Shown piece by piece: positions 5,984-16,029 of a stretch of 64,000 nt of DNA. The stretch is from a virus. The position numbers were made by a program, and so were the translations under genes. The notes under the pieces are model-generated. The model was not told the origin of the DNA. It saw nothing but the letters and a program-made list of their open reading frames with translations, and did not search any database. Each line of letters begins with the position of its first letter. The stretch's first letter is position 1. The stretch lies in the IMG/VR virus record IMGVR_UViG_3300040807_001288, positions 1-64,000 of that record; one strand, written 5' to 3'.

Positions 5984-7725
5984 AAGAACAAATAGATGAG
6001 AGCGGGTACACCAATTTTGGTGGTACACAAAATAGGGCGGGGTCCTACTACACTCCTTCAGGCCCAATCGGTAGATTTTTTGCAAAATTCTTTGCAACAA
6101 AAGCTCAGATCCCTGCCGCTGCGGCGATAGACGGAAATGTCACTCCAGAGACAGGTGATACGGTAATATCCACAGAGGTTATTAAAGATCTTTCTGTTGA
6201 TGGTGGGCCAGCAGTTGGTGGAGTTAGCAGAAACCCAATCCTTCCACAACTAGAGCTAAACAGACGCCGTAGATACAAAGAGTACGAGGAGATGGATGAG
6301 TATCCAGAGATTGGTGCTGCTTTCGATATCTACGCTGACGACTCAACTCAAAGAGGCTTACGCGGACAGCGTTGGCAAGTTAAATCCGACAATGAGATGG
6401 TTGTCGATGAGGTAGAGTCGTTCTTTACTCAAATACGTCTGGACAAGTATATTTGGGACATTGTTCGGAACACCGTGAAGTATGGCGACTGCTTTACTGA
6501 ACTTATTTTAGATGTTAATAAGCCTGTAGAAGGTATTAAGAAAATTAAGATCTTGAACCCGAACTGGATCCTAAGAGTTGAGAATGAGTTTGGATACTTA
6601 AAAAAGTTCTTGCAAGAAATACCTAATTCAGAATCACTCTCATATGCGGAAGTCGGCCAGTCCAATCAAAATAGACCTGTCAAGTATATTGAGCTTGACA
6701 AGAATCAGATTGTCCACTTCAGACTTCATACGTCAGATCCTATCTTCTATCCTTACGGAAAAAGCATTGCGGCTCTTTGCCATAGAGTCTTTAGATCCCT
6801 CAAGATGATGGAAGACGCCATGATGATCTACCGCCTGTCTAGAGCACCTGAGCGTAGAATTTTCTACATTGACACAGGAAACCTGCCTACAAGCAAGGCT
6901 GAAATGTTCATCGAGCGTATCAAACAAAAGTTCAAGAAAGAGAAGTTCTACAATAGTCCAAAGGGTACTGTGGATTCTAGATATAACCCAATGTCAATGG
7001 ATGAGGACTTTTTTGTTCCAACCAAGAATGGTCGAGGAACAAAAATTGACACACTCCCAGGGGCTATGAATCTAGGTGAGATTGAAGACGTTAGATACTA
7101 TCGAGATAAGCTTCTAGCGGGACTCAAGATTCCTAAGGATTATATTGTTGAAAAGGAACAGTCTCCAGAGAGAAAAGCCAACCTTTCCCAGCTTGATGTA
7201 AAATTTGCAAGAACCATTCAGCGAGTTCAAGTTGATGTTGAGACTGGGCTTGAGAACATGGCTAAAAGACACCTTCAGCTTAGGGGATTCCCTGCTGGAG
7301 TTATTAAAGAACTAAGAATTAAACTTCCTGAGCCCTCTGAGATTTCTGAGAAGCGCAAGCTAGACATTGATGAGCAAAAGACCAAAGCTGTCAGTGATTT
7401 CATGAACCTTGGATTGTTCTCGAAGGAAAGTATCTACAAAGAGTTCTACGATATGAACGACGAAGAGATTCGTAGAATGAAGGCTGAAGTTGAGAAAGAA
7501 CAGGCAGATGATGCGGCTCAACAGCAAGCTCAAGCTGAAGGAGGAGGGACAGAGCCCACAGGCGCTTCGGGTCAAGAACCTGCGGAAAATACTCCTCCCA
7601 CAGCTAACGAGAGCACCGACTATGGTATAAAGTTTGTCATGGAAGGGACTCAGGACGAAGAGACTAGACAAGTTTTAGCTAGGATTCTAGAAAAACAAAA
7701 GCAAAAATCAAATACAGAGAAATAA
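5968..7725 (+). CDS. 20: Portal protein (gp20)
   Basis: The dodecameric portal vertex protein through which DNA enters and leaves, and the platform for prohead assembly. It is 585 residues, slightly longer than T4 gp20 (524). Recognisable T4-type segments are the Y-P-E-I-G-A-A-F-D-I-Y-A-D-D-S region near residue 110, R-A-P-E-R-R-I-F-Y-I-D-T-G-N-L near 290 and L-L-A-G-L-K-I-P-K-D-Y near 380. The C-terminus carries a Gln/Ala/Gly-rich acidic extension. It overlaps terminase by 16 bases, and terminase docks on this protein. Confidence 0.93.
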   Translation: MADKVKEQIDESGYTNFGGTQNRAGSYYTPSGPIGRFFAKFFATKAQIPAAAAIDGNVTPETGDTVISTEVIKDLSVDGGPAVGGVSRNPILPQLELNRRRRYKEYEEMDEYPEIGAAFDIYADDSTQRGLRGQRWQVKSDNEMVVDEVESFFTQIRLDKYIWDIVRNTVKYGDCFTELILDVNKPVEGIKKIKILNPNWILRVENEFGYLKKFLQEIPNSESLSYAEVGQSNQNRPVKYIELDKNQIVHFRLHTSDPIFYPYGKSIAALCHRVFRSLKMMEDAMMIYRLSRAPERRIFYIDTGNLPTSKAEMFIERIKQKFKKEKFYNSPKGTVDSRYNPMSMDEDFFVPTKNGRGTKIDTLPGAMNLGEIEDVRYYRDKLLAGLKIPKDYIVEKEQSPERKANLSQLDVKFARTIQRVQVDVETGLENMAKRHLQLRGFPAGVIKELRIKLPEPSEISEKRKLDIDEQKTKAVSDFMNLGLFSKESIYKEFYDMNDEEIRRMKAEVEKEQADDAAQQQAQAEGGGTEPTGASGQEPAENTPPTANESTDYGIKFVMEGTQDEETRQVLARILEKQKQKSNTEK

Positions 7726-7732
7726 AAAAGTC

Positions 7733-7739
7733 TATATAA
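7733..7739 (+). promoter_or_regulatory. AT box before the 7767 gene
   Basis: TATATAA lies inside the short palindrome GTCTA...TTAGAC (7730-7745) in the 41-base gap after the portal gene. It is followed by CGGAG (7756-7760) at Shine-Dalgarno distance from the ATG at 7767. It resembles a late-type promoter; no -35 element is seen. Confidence 0.35.
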
Positions 7740-7766
7740 CTTAGACATAGCCTTACGGAGAAAAAT

Positions 7767-9380
7767 ATGTTTTCTAATTTATTCGAAGAGAGAGATAAAA
7801 CAATTACCCACCTTGTAAAATTGGGTGACTGCATTGGCAGATCCTTACGCGAGAATGTTAGTCTATTCTCGATTGATAGTGAAAACTCACAGGTTTCCTA
7901 TCTTACCAAAACCGACAAAGTTATTAGCGGAAAATACAGCATTTCTGAGTCGATTTCATTAGAGAACATCAAGGTTCAAGATTCTTCTATTTTCGAAGAC
8001 GGTGAGCACTTCGATGAGTTTGTTAAAGAGAAGATCAACTCTTTCGTAGAAAGTATTCATTATGGGGAGTATGCTACGGCTGATAGCTCTTTTGAAGATG
8101 TGCTTTCTCTCTGGGAGAACAGGCTCAAGCTTGGTTCGATACAGAGCAGACTTTACGAGCAGAGTGAGCGCCTTAGCCGCATAGAAGACATCCTAAACTC
8201 CGACGAGTTCCGTAATCTACAGGAAGTGTCTCCGCAACTAAAGGACTTCCTCAAAGAGAACATTGATCGAGTTACTAGTGTTCCCGAAGTTAGGAATGCA
8301 GTAAACCTTTCAAACGCTGTATCCACCGCATTTAACTTCCCTAAGCTGACCCTGGAAGAGCTTGAGAAGGGCGGAAGCTACTCTCTTAAAAACGGTGTCA
8401 ATGAGTCCATCTACGAGATGATCTGCCGACAAGAACTAGTGAAGCGTGAGCTTATCGAGTCCAAGAAAAGCTTTGACACCGTATGGGCTGATAATGCGGC
8501 GATCAGAAAACTATCTAGCATGATCTTCGAAAGTGACGAGGCTGTGGTTGGCGCTCTTTCTGAGGCCCTCAAAGAAGTTCCTTATCTCTCACTAGCCTCT
8601 AAGAAGACCCTACACAACACCTTCACTAACTGCCTAGCTCACTCGGACGGCATCGGTGTTTCGGAGAAAGATATTCAGAACTTCTCTTCTCGTATCTTTG
8701 AGTACAAGAAGGAAGTTAAGGAAGTTTTCATTGAAACAATTAACGAGCGTTACGGAGTTAACGTCCAGAACCTTCAGGATCCTGCTACCTTCAAGAGCCT
8801 AGCTAACACTCAAGTAGTAATCTTCGAAGCATTATCGAGACTTGCTCCGAAAGGCAGTGTCCTCAAAGGCGTGCTCTCGGAAATGGCCTCTTGCCTTAAA
8901 GGCAAATCGGGTGTTGAGTGCATTGATGTGAATGATTTCCTCATGGAAACATTTGTTTCGGTAGGCTTCGACCAGCTTATCGAAGAGGCTGAAGCGGGTT
9001 CTCTTCCAAAGGTTAACTTCAAAAGAGTTAGCAAGGACCTCGTAGACATTCAAGATCTGATGATGACTCTCAAGTCTAAGGTTCAGGATCAAGAGTACGC
9101 TAGTGACGAGAACCTAGCTCCTCAAAAGGAAAAAGAAGAAGCTCCTAAAGCGGAAGCTCCTGCTCCAAAGCCTGAGCCCGCTCCTGAGCCCGCGCCAGAA
9201 GAAGCTCAAGAGGAGGTGCCTTCCCCAGAAGAAGCCGCCCCTGAGCAGCCTCAGCCTGAAGGAGAGCCTCTCCCAGAGCCTGTAACTAAGCAGGATGCGA
9301 TTGATGATCTAGCCAACATGGAAAACATGGTAGCGGACATTGCCGCCGAGATGGGTATGGACCAAGAGGATGAAAAATGA
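7767..9380 (+). CDS. Unknown head-module protein, 537 aa
   Basis: A large, mostly helical, acidic protein with no family I recognise. Residues 1-435 are rich in helix formers. From about 455 to 510 there is a long Pro-Glu-Ala repeat linker (P-A-P-K-P-E-P-A-P-E-P-A-P-E-E), followed by a short helical tail that ends acidic. The segment Q-L-I-E-E then A-E-A near residue 405 fits the gp21 cleavage rule. Its place after portal and terminase suggests a head role such as core or scaffold component. It overlaps the next gene by four bases, with an ATGA junction. Confidence 0.5.
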   Translation: MFSNLFEERDKTITHLVKLGDCIGRSLRENVSLFSIDSENSQVSYLTKTDKVISGKYSISESISLENIKVQDSSIFEDGEHFDEFVKEKINSFVESIHYGEYATADSSFEDVLSLWENRLKLGSIQSRLYEQSERLSRIEDILNSDEFRNLQEVSPQLKDFLKENIDRVTSVPEVRNAVNLSNAVSTAFNFPKLTLEELEKGGSYSLKNGVNESIYEMICRQELVKRELIESKKSFDTVWADNAAIRKLSSMIFESDEAVVGALSEALKEVPYLSLASKKTLHNTFTNCLAHSDGIGVSEKDIQNFSSRIFEYKKEVKEVFIETINERYGVNVQNLQDPATFKSLANTQVVIFEALSRLAPKGSVLKGVLSEMASCLKGKSGVECIDVNDFLMETFVSVGFDQLIEEAEAGSLPKVNFKRVSKDLVDIQDLMMTLKSKVQDQEYASDENLAPQKEKEEAPKAEAPAPKPEPAPEPAPEEAQEEVPSPEEAAPEQPQPEGEPLPEPVTKQDAIDDLANMENMVADIAAEMGMDQEDEK

Positions 9381-9820
9381 TAGATACTAGTCAAGCCATA
9401 AAATCTTTTTGTAAAGTCGTCTCAGTGGCACCTTCCAGCCCTTTTGGGACCGTGCTATCGAAAATAGAACTTAAAGACACTCAAGGAGACATTAAAATAA
9501 AATGCAACTACGCGGAAGTAGCATGTTTAGGAAACGCCTCTGGAGTAGTTCATTTAGTTCCAAGCTCAACTACTTATGCGTATGATCAAGTGACAAATCC
9601 TGTCGCGCTCGCGGGCAGTGATGGTGCAGGGGGTACATTATGTACAGTTGGAAAATATTCACCCAATCCTCAAGTGATTCGCACTAGCGGTTCTGAGTTT
9701 TTTGATATTATTCAAGTAGAAAATCGCACGACAGCAGATGTCGAAGTTGTTATAAATTACGGGGTTGTTTACACCGCAAATCCTTTGGATACACTAAAGG
9801 TTCCTAGTAGAGGTTTATGA
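9377..9820 (+). CDS. Unknown beta-rich virion protein, 147 aa
   Basis: A 147-residue protein made of alternating short beta strands and Gly/Ser/Thr turns, with no membrane segment. It has cysteines at about residues 12, 43, 50 and 93. Size, composition and position (between a head-module gene and large fibre genes) suggest a capsid decoration or fibre-base protein. I do not recognise the family. It is translationally coupled to the gene before it and lies one base from the next. Confidence 0.5.
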   Translation: MIDTSQAIKSFCKVVSVAPSSPFGTVLSKIELKDTQGDIKIKCNYAEVACLGNASGVVHLVPSSTTYAYDQVTNPVALAGSDGAGGTLCTVGKYSPNPQVIRTSGSEFFDIIQVENRTTADVEVVINYGVVYTANPLDTLKVPSRGL

Positions 9821-9821
9821 T

Positions 9822-12410
9822 ATGAAAGTATATAATGTAACAATTGATCCTAGCAGGGAAACTATAAAATTCACAAACTATGAGAGTATTCGTGAGTTCT
9901 TAGAGGACTTAAATGCTGACCCAGTAACCGATGATTATGGACAAGAGACTGATTCTAGATCATGGGAGCGATTAGTCGGATCTAAAAGTCTCCATGTGTC
10001 GGATGTCAGGATTAATGTCAAGATAAAAGGAAACCCTTTTGATTCTGCTTATCATAGAACTTTCGATTGGGAGCATAAGTTTCACTGCTACGGGGATAAC
10101 AACATTTTTGTCACCTGTGATTCTAATGTTGGAGAGACTCTTTCTGATAAATTATATAATTCTCCTGGAGTTTTTGAAAACTTTACAGTAGAAGACATCA
10201 GCCTTCGAGGTGACTGGGGGGCTGGGGATAGGTGTCATTCTATAAAATTTAAGAATTGTCACATACGGGGAGAAGTTAAGGCTGGGGCGAGCGTGGGGTT
10301 CAATACACCTCAATCTTGGCCTGGTTACAGTTTGCTCGCTGATGATATGAACTCGTCTAATGCTAATAAGTGCTTCGTTGTTGGAGGAACGAAACTAAGT
10401 GTTGCCTCCACAGCAAAAAGAATGAACCTGGGTCCCGTAGAGTTCGTCAATTGCATTTTTAAAAAGCCGACATATACCCGCTACAGCCCAGCATTTGTGT
10501 ATGAGCCTGGAATGTCGATGACGTACGGCTCCCCAGATTCCTCTAAAGATGAACTAGGAGGCCCTAGCATTTCTCCATCGTTCAATGTAAAATTTATACA
10601 TTGCGATCTTGGTAATGGTAGAGGGCCTTTCAACCCAACAGATTATGATAATAATGATAATACTGTAAACTACAACTCTCTTATTTCTTTAGCAGGTGTT
10701 GGCAACTCTACTGGGTATCAAAAAGGTATTCTTGATCTAACAGCGGAACAGCAAATGATTGATGAGGTTCAACGTTGGGCAAATACGCACATTACCCAAT
10801 ACTATGATTCGAATGGACTTAAAGCTTTTTACAAAGACTACGTTGATGATGATGACCTAGGTGGTCCTTTTAAGCTAGAGCTTATAAACTGTGTCGGTGG
10901 TAACGGATTAAGTGAGCGATCATTCCAAGGAGGCACCACATGGCTAACCACTGCGATTGCGGGATTCAATAGCGCCGCCCAAATAAATAGAGCAATGTCT
11001 TTCCGATGGGACACTCCTCAAAATTACTTCCTATCTGGAGCAGACAACACCTTATACTCCTGGAATATTGGTGGAGAAGGAAATCTACAAACCAGATATC
11101 CTCTAGATGATACTCAGTGGGATTATAACTCTGGAACTTTTGATTATTTCGAAATAGGGTATACTCGGCGCGGAATGTTCTATAATCCAAGAAACTATTA
11201 CTCAGATCAACAGCATCAGCCCGCAAACCTTGGACCCTTCTTTGTTTCTCGGGGAAGTGAGGCTATTTTCTCCTACCCATATGCTCCCGAAATAGAAACT
11301 GTTAGGTTCCCTAATCACCCACAAAACGATCTAGCCAGACAAACTTGGAATAGCTGGGATAACCCTGCTGGATACCGAGACAGAAATGTAGTTACTGGGG
11401 CCGAAAAGGATATCTTTGGAACAACTCGATCAAAGGATGTTCTCCCAGGTCCTATTCAAACAATGTCTGTTTGGGCAGAGCCTCTTCAGTTGACCGTTAA
11501 TAGCTCTTATCCTGCCAATCATGGGACTAAGAGTAGAACCAATCAAAATTTCTACTACACCCTTGGATGCACTAACAAGCCCAGAGGTTTTGAGAGTGAA
11601 ATTTCTGAGACCATTCTATACATGGTTCCAAATGAAAACAAGACTCCTGTTAGATCTCTTACTGAGGCAGCGGATAGTAACTTAAAGATTTCAGATACTT
11701 CGGCTCAAAGTGAGTTTGGATTTGACATGGATAATGGATTGCTGTTTCAGCAACCAGGGTCATTCCTGGTGCAAGTTCAAAACTCTGATCTAGACTCTGG
11801 TGTGCTTATGAATATAGACCATAAGCACCTTATAGATGATAGTTTCACTCAAAAAGAGAAATTTAAGCTAGACTTCGGTAAGCTTGATCATGGTGGATCG
11901 GATGGCACCCCCACGATTCTACCTTCGGACACAAACTTCTCTTGGTTCATAATGGCTAAGACAAAGGGTGGTCCCGTAGGAACATCGGACTTCTTCTTCA
12001 CTACTGAGCCCGCACGAACTATCTCTACAAACACGCCTGACCCTCTTGCTGGAGTCACCTCTGAAGTAGTAGAGTATAAGCAAGTGGCTGTCAAGAGAAA
12101 AACCGAATCCTTCACCGTGTTTGCTGATGACGCTAGTGGAATGGCTACTGATCACTATGTTGTATTCGCAGATGGGAGCGCGGTCTCTGCGACACTGCCT
12201 GAGGCGTCCGCTCAGTCCATGCGAGCCGTAACTGTAACAAAATCTACAGGAGCCTCCCCCGTAGGTATCCTTGCGGCTGCGGGAGACACGGTGCATGATC
12301 AAGAGTCCATATCTCTCACCACTGAGGGGGAATCATTAGTCCTTGTTAGCGATGGAAATAATTGGGTTAAGTTACCAGTAGACTATCTACAAATAGAAAG
12401 AGGTAGTTAA
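9822..12410 (+). CDS. Large beta-helix fibre or adhesin
   Basis: An 862-residue protein. The N-terminal ~60 residues include a helical segment (Y-E-S-I-R-E-F-L-E-D-L) that may anchor it. The middle, about residues 80-400, has beta-helix-like rungs such as I-S-L-R-G-D-W, I-K-F-K-N-C-H-I and F-V-N-C-I-F, as in phage tailspikes. The last ~100 residues form a separate Gly/Ser/Thr/Val beta domain common at phage fibre tips (Y-V-V-F-A-D-G-S-A-V-S-A-T-L-P; G-E-S-L-V-L-V-S-D-G-N-N-W). It probably binds a host surface sugar or protein. It sits in a compact operon with the 1118-residue fibre. Confidence 0.6.
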   Translation: MKVYNVTIDPSRETIKFTNYESIREFLEDLNADPVTDDYGQETDSRSWERLVGSKSLHVSDVRINVKIKGNPFDSAYHRTFDWEHKFHCYGDNNIFVTCDSNVGETLSDKLYNSPGVFENFTVEDISLRGDWGAGDRCHSIKFKNCHIRGEVKAGASVGFNTPQSWPGYSLLADDMNSSNANKCFVVGGTKLSVASTAKRMNLGPVEFVNCIFKKPTYTRYSPAFVYEPGMSMTYGSPDSSKDELGGPSISPSFNVKFIHCDLGNGRGPFNPTDYDNNDNTVNYNSLISLAGVGNSTGYQKGILDLTAEQQMIDEVQRWANTHITQYYDSNGLKAFYKDYVDDDDLGGPFKLELINCVGGNGLSERSFQGGTTWLTTAIAGFNSAAQINRAMSFRWDTPQNYFLSGADNTLYSWNIGGEGNLQTRYPLDDTQWDYNSGTFDYFEIGYTRRGMFYNPRNYYSDQQHQPANLGPFFVSRGSEAIFSYPYAPEIETVRFPNHPQNDLARQTWNSWDNPAGYRDRNVVTGAEKDIFGTTRSKDVLPGPIQTMSVWAEPLQLTVNSSYPANHGTKSRTNQNFYYTLGCTNKPRGFESEISETILYMVPNENKTPVRSLTEAADSNLKISDTSAQSEFGFDMDNGLLFQQPGSFLVQVQNSDLDSGVLMNIDHKHLIDDSFTQKEKFKLDFGKLDHGGSDGTPTILPSDTNFSWFIMAKTKGGPVGTSDFFFTTEPARTISTNTPDPLAGVTSEVVEYKQVAVKRKTESFTVFADDASGMATDHYVVFADGSAVSATLPEASAQSMRAVTVTKSTGASPVGILAAAGDTVHDQESISLTTEGESLVLVSDGNNWVKLPVDYLQIERGS

Positions 12411-12415
12411 ACCGT

Positions 12416-15400
12416 ATGACTGAGTATAGTGCAGTAATAGTTGTCCAGTCGAACGAGGCTGGACAACCTACAAACCTGTTGGCTTTAGGGGATCAGGACA
12501 CTCTTGCAAAGGATGTCCTCCCTCCTGATATACAAAGCCTTCCTGGAGACGTTACTGCTATCTCTACCGCTACAGGATCTCTAAACCCTTTACTTCCTCT
12601 TACTGCCAATGTAGAAGAAATTCTGGATCTAACTGCTGATGTAATTTCTATTACTGACGCTACGGGAGCACTTAACCCATTAGTGCCCATTACGGGAACG
12701 CTCACGGCGCTTGATGTTATTGTAACTGGCGAGGGTGGAGTTCTTGACGATATTGAAGATCTTTTTCAAGCTACAGGCACTAATTATGTAAACATTACGT
12801 CGATCAACGAAGCTACAGGAGTTTTAGATCCTCTAACTGGTGCAGGAATTGTAGACGCAGTTTTGGATGTTACATCCGATGTCATCGACTTGTTTGAGGC
12901 AACAGGAAATAACTTCCATGACATTACTGGTCTTAATACTGCTACAGGATTGTTAGAAGGTGATGTAACTGCTCTTTATGCAGGAACGGGAGTCATTGTT
13001 GACGCTACAGGCCCGTTAGATACAATCGCAAATGCTGGTGATGTTGTTAAGTTAGAAGGTCTTGTCTCTAGATCAGATGGTCTAGCTGATATTGCTCAGG
13101 ATTATGATGACGCTGGTGGAGATGGAACTCTTTTTCAGGCCCTAGATGCCACAGCCAATCAGTTAGGTCCATTAACTGGCATTACTGTTGGCACGGGGAG
13201 TTTAGTTGATATTCATGAAGATTACAACATTGCTAGGGGTGGGGGAGGTGCTACAGTTCTCAACGATATTAAGGATGGTACTGGCACCAACTTTCATAAC
13301 CTAACAGGTATTGCTGAAGCTACAGGAACGCTAGAACCCCTTACGTCAGTTCTTCCTCTAACTGGTCCAGGGATTGTAGATGAGCTTTTAGATGTCACAG
13401 CCGATGTCCTCACCTTGTTTGATCAAACTGGTGTTAACTATGATAATATCACGGGGATTGCTGAAGCTACAGGAACGCTAAACACCCTGACTGGAGTTTT
13501 ACCTCTAACTGCTACCGATGTCATACCTTACATTCAAGACCTAACAGGTATCAAGACTGAGTTAGTTGAGATTGAAGGTGGTATTTCTTATGCGGGCGGC
13601 AGCTTGAGCGTGACTGGAACTTTGAACATTGCTGATGGAAATCTAGACTTTCCATCTACTGGGGGGGACATCGACAATGTTAAGCGTATTGATGGAAGAA
13701 CCAATACTGATCTAACTATTGACAGTGCGAACAACAGAAACTTAATTATTCGCTCTGCTGGAACTGGCGAACTAAAATTGGGGCACGTCGGCAACGGAAC
13801 ATTCGCCACCAATAATTTCGCACTCTCTGCGAATAATTGGACATCAACTCATGAAAGGTTAAAAGACCCTATCCTGGGATCAGCGGGTATGTTCGCAGGA
13901 ACAGGCACCAACTTTAATAACATAACAGGTATTGCTGAAGCTACAGGGACATTAAACACGCTGACTGGGGTTCTTCCCCTAACAGCCACCGACGTAGTAC
14001 CGTACATTCAAGACCTGACGGGTATCAAGACCGAGTTAGTTGCGATTGAATCTGATTACTCTGAGGTAGGAGGCACAACGGTTCTTCAAGATCTAGATGC
14101 TACAGCCACTCAGCTAGGTCCACTAACTGGTATAGATCTGCTTAACCTCACTGCGATAAATGAATTACTAGACGTTACTTCTGTTCAAGGGTTAGCTGCT
14201 ATACAAACTGACAGTGTAGGCTTCCTATTCCCAGGAGGGGGTGTGCTTTCTGGGGCGAATACCTTTCGACCAACGATAGGCAGTGAACTAAAAATTCTAG
14301 GCGCTGTAGACAATAATCTACAGATTAGAAATAAATCAGGACAACAGCTAATTATAGGTCTAGATGGAGCAAACAATGGTTTTAGTTCAAACGACTTCGC
14401 TGCTTCTGCTGCTAATTGGAGTGAGGTGTACGATGCGTGTGTTGCAGGTGACATTGGTGGAGGAGGAGGGGCTACAAGTATTGCCAGTGCCATACATTAC
14501 AACCCAACTACAGACATCCCAATTGTATCCGATGGCACAGGGCTTCCTGTAAATAACGCAGTTCTTAGATATAATAATACAGTCACTGCGTTTGAGTTTA
14601 GAAAAGGACAGAATCCGTTTGCTTTAGTCGAAGGAGATACAGTAACCCTAGACCCAACGGTGGTCAATTTATTTAATCTTGGCGATGCCAATATTGGTGG
14701 TGGTAATTCCCTAGATTTCTCAGCAAGTTTTACAACTTCAGGAAACACAAAAACCCTCCTAGAATTTGATGGCAAGAGTCGAGTCGCACTAGGAAGAAAC
14801 TCAGTCCCACTAGAGATTAGTGCTAATGGTGAGTCTGATGTAAGGCTTGAAGATGATGGAACTGATGGTGCGTTTGTACTAATTAAGGGAACTAAGGTTG
14901 GGGATTCTCCAAGTATCAGTCAGGTTCACCTGCAATCTGCGGACCTAAGTGCTGACACTTATTCTTTAGCAACTTTCGATTCCCCTATAGCCACCAATAA
15001 CACAATAGAGGCTAACGGCGGTAAGGGATCTTCTCACCCCACAGCGGGAGGTCAGGTCCTTCAAAGTAGAGGATCCTCTACGGCGGTTACTTGGGGTAAC
15101 AAGAAGAAGCTCAGGTGGTATGAGAGTGATTTCCACTCAGCAGATGTTAGAATTAATGGACCTTGGCTTGGGGCTGCGGTAAATGCGGGAACCACTGGTG
15201 CTGGTGTCAGTCCTACATCTCTATGGTCAGAAATGATCGGAGCGGTTCTGCTTAAATCTAGTACCACAGCAGATTCAGGGTATCGTTGGGATTCACAAGC
15301 TATGGACAGGATAGCCCCCAGAAAAAACTTATTCTTTGAGTGCATCTTCGCTGTTCCCGATGACTTCACAAATAAAACAGCTAAGTTTGGGTTTTACGAT

Positions 15401-15772
15401 GATGCAACCAATGCCACAGCGGCGGTGGATGGAACTTATTTCCTAATCGACAATAGCGGAAATATAACACCAGAAACAGCAAATAATAGCACTCGAACAA
15501 CTGGGGCTACTTATGCCTTATCCGTGGACACTGTGTATAAAGCTCAAATTTGGTGGAGCACTAGCACCACGGCAATATTTAAATTAACAGATATGGATGA
15601 GTCTACTGTTCATCAAACCTGGACAATTTCTACTAATCTCCCCTCTGGAACTGCGCGCAGATTTGGTGCGGGTGCAGTTGCAAAAAGTTCAGGGACGGCT
15701 GTAGATGGGTTATTTGTTTTAGATTATATGGGTTGGGGACTCTATCCATATAGAGAGGATGACTCAATTTAG
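12416..15772 (+). CDS. Repetitive tail fibre with jelly-roll-like tip
   Basis: An 1118-residue fibre. Residues 1-700 consist of degenerate repeats built on A-T-G-x-L-x-x-L-T-G and V-L-D-V-T-x-D-V, including two near-identical 40-residue units (DNA 13457-13576 and 13931-14050). Each is followed by a shared shaft module ending N-F-A-x-S-A-N-N-W or D-F-A-A-S-A-A-N-W. The C-terminal ~220 residues (from about 15100) form a distinct beta-sandwich-like domain rich in aromatics, a plausible carbohydrate-binding tip. Repeats of this kind build trimeric shafts. It follows the 862-residue fibre by five bases. Confidence 0.65.
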   Translation: MTEYSAVIVVQSNEAGQPTNLLALGDQDTLAKDVLPPDIQSLPGDVTAISTATGSLNPLLPLTANVEEILDLTADVISITDATGALNPLVPITGTLTALDVIVTGEGGVLDDIEDLFQATGTNYVNITSINEATGVLDPLTGAGIVDAVLDVTSDVIDLFEATGNNFHDITGLNTATGLLEGDVTALYAGTGVIVDATGPLDTIANAGDVVKLEGLVSRSDGLADIAQDYDDAGGDGTLFQALDATANQLGPLTGITVGTGSLVDIHEDYNIARGGGGATVLNDIKDGTGTNFHNLTGIAEATGTLEPLTSVLPLTGPGIVDELLDVTADVLTLFDQTGVNYDNITGIAEATGTLNTLTGVLPLTATDVIPYIQDLTGIKTELVEIEGGISYAGGSLSVTGTLNIADGNLDFPSTGGDIDNVKRIDGRTNTDLTIDSANNRNLIIRSAGTGELKLGHVGNGTFATNNFALSANNWTSTHERLKDPILGSAGMFAGTGTNFNNITGIAEATGTLNTLTGVLPLTATDVVPYIQDLTGIKTELVAIESDYSEVGGTTVLQDLDATATQLGPLTGIDLLNLTAINELLDVTSVQGLAAIQTDSVGFLFPGGGVLSGANTFRPTIGSELKILGAVDNNLQIRNKSGQQLIIGLDGANNGFSSNDFAASAANWSEVYDACVAGDIGGGGGATSIASAIHYNPTTDIPIVSDGTGLPVNNAVLRYNNTVTAFEFRKGQNPFALVEGDTVTLDPTVVNLFNLGDANIGGGNSLDFSASFTTSGNTKTLLEFDGKSRVALGRNSVPLEISANGESDVRLEDDGTDGAFVLIKGTKVGDSPSISQVHLQSADLSADTYSLATFDSPIATNNTIEANGGKGSSHPTAGGQVLQSRGSSTAVTWGNKKKLRWYESDFHSADVRINGPWLGAAVNAGTTGAGVSPTSLWSEMIGAVLLKSSTTADSGYRWDSQAMDRIAPRKNLFFECIFAVPDDFTNKTAKFGFYDDATNATAAVDGTYFLIDNSGNITPETANNSTRTTGATYALSVDTVYKAQIWWSTSTTAIFKLTDMDESTVHQTWTISTNLPSGTARRFGAGAVAKSSGTAVDGLFVLDYMGWGLYPYREDDSI
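13457..14050 (+). repeat. Two 120-bp fibre repeats
   Basis: The 120-base unit at 13457-13576 recurs at 13931-14050 with synonymous and few amino-acid changes. It encodes A-T-G-T-L-N-T-L-T-G-V-L-P-L-T-A and then Y-I-Q-D-L-T-G-I-K-T-E-L-V. A partial third copy begins near 13307. The pattern looks like duplication within a fibre shaft. Confidence 0.7.
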
Positions 15773-15798
15773 CGGGGTAATTATTGGAGACTAACGAT

Positions 15799-16029
15799 AT
15801 GGAAAGAAGAAATCTCATAAATAAAGATACCATGTTACCCTTGGGTATGGTTATATCAATTTGTGCTGGCGTTGTGTGGATCAGCACAGAGCTAAACCAT
15901 ATAAACTACAAACTAGATATACTTGAAGGCAAGTTAGAAGATCAGTGGACCAAGCGAGACATGGAGAACTGGGGGCTTCGGTTACGAATGGAGAATCCAG
16001 AAATCGTCATACCTCCAATGGACGATTAA
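15799..16029 (+). CDS. Small membrane protein with coiled tail, 76 aa
   Basis: One membrane segment (about residues 12-31, M-L-P-L-G-M-V-I-S-I-C-A-G-V-V-W) is followed by a charged helical tail (Y-K-L-D-I-L-E-G-K-L-E-D-Q-W) and an acidic proline end. GGAG (15786-15789) sets the start at the ATG of 15799 rather than the in-frame TTG at 15784. It follows the fibre genes and ends four bases into the convergent gene at 16026. Holin- or lysis-related and fibre-associated roles are both possible. I cannot decide between them. Confidence 0.55.
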   Translation: MERRNLINKDTMLPLGMVISICAGVVWISTELNHINYKLDILEGKLEDQWTKRDMENWGLRLRMENPEIVIPPMDD

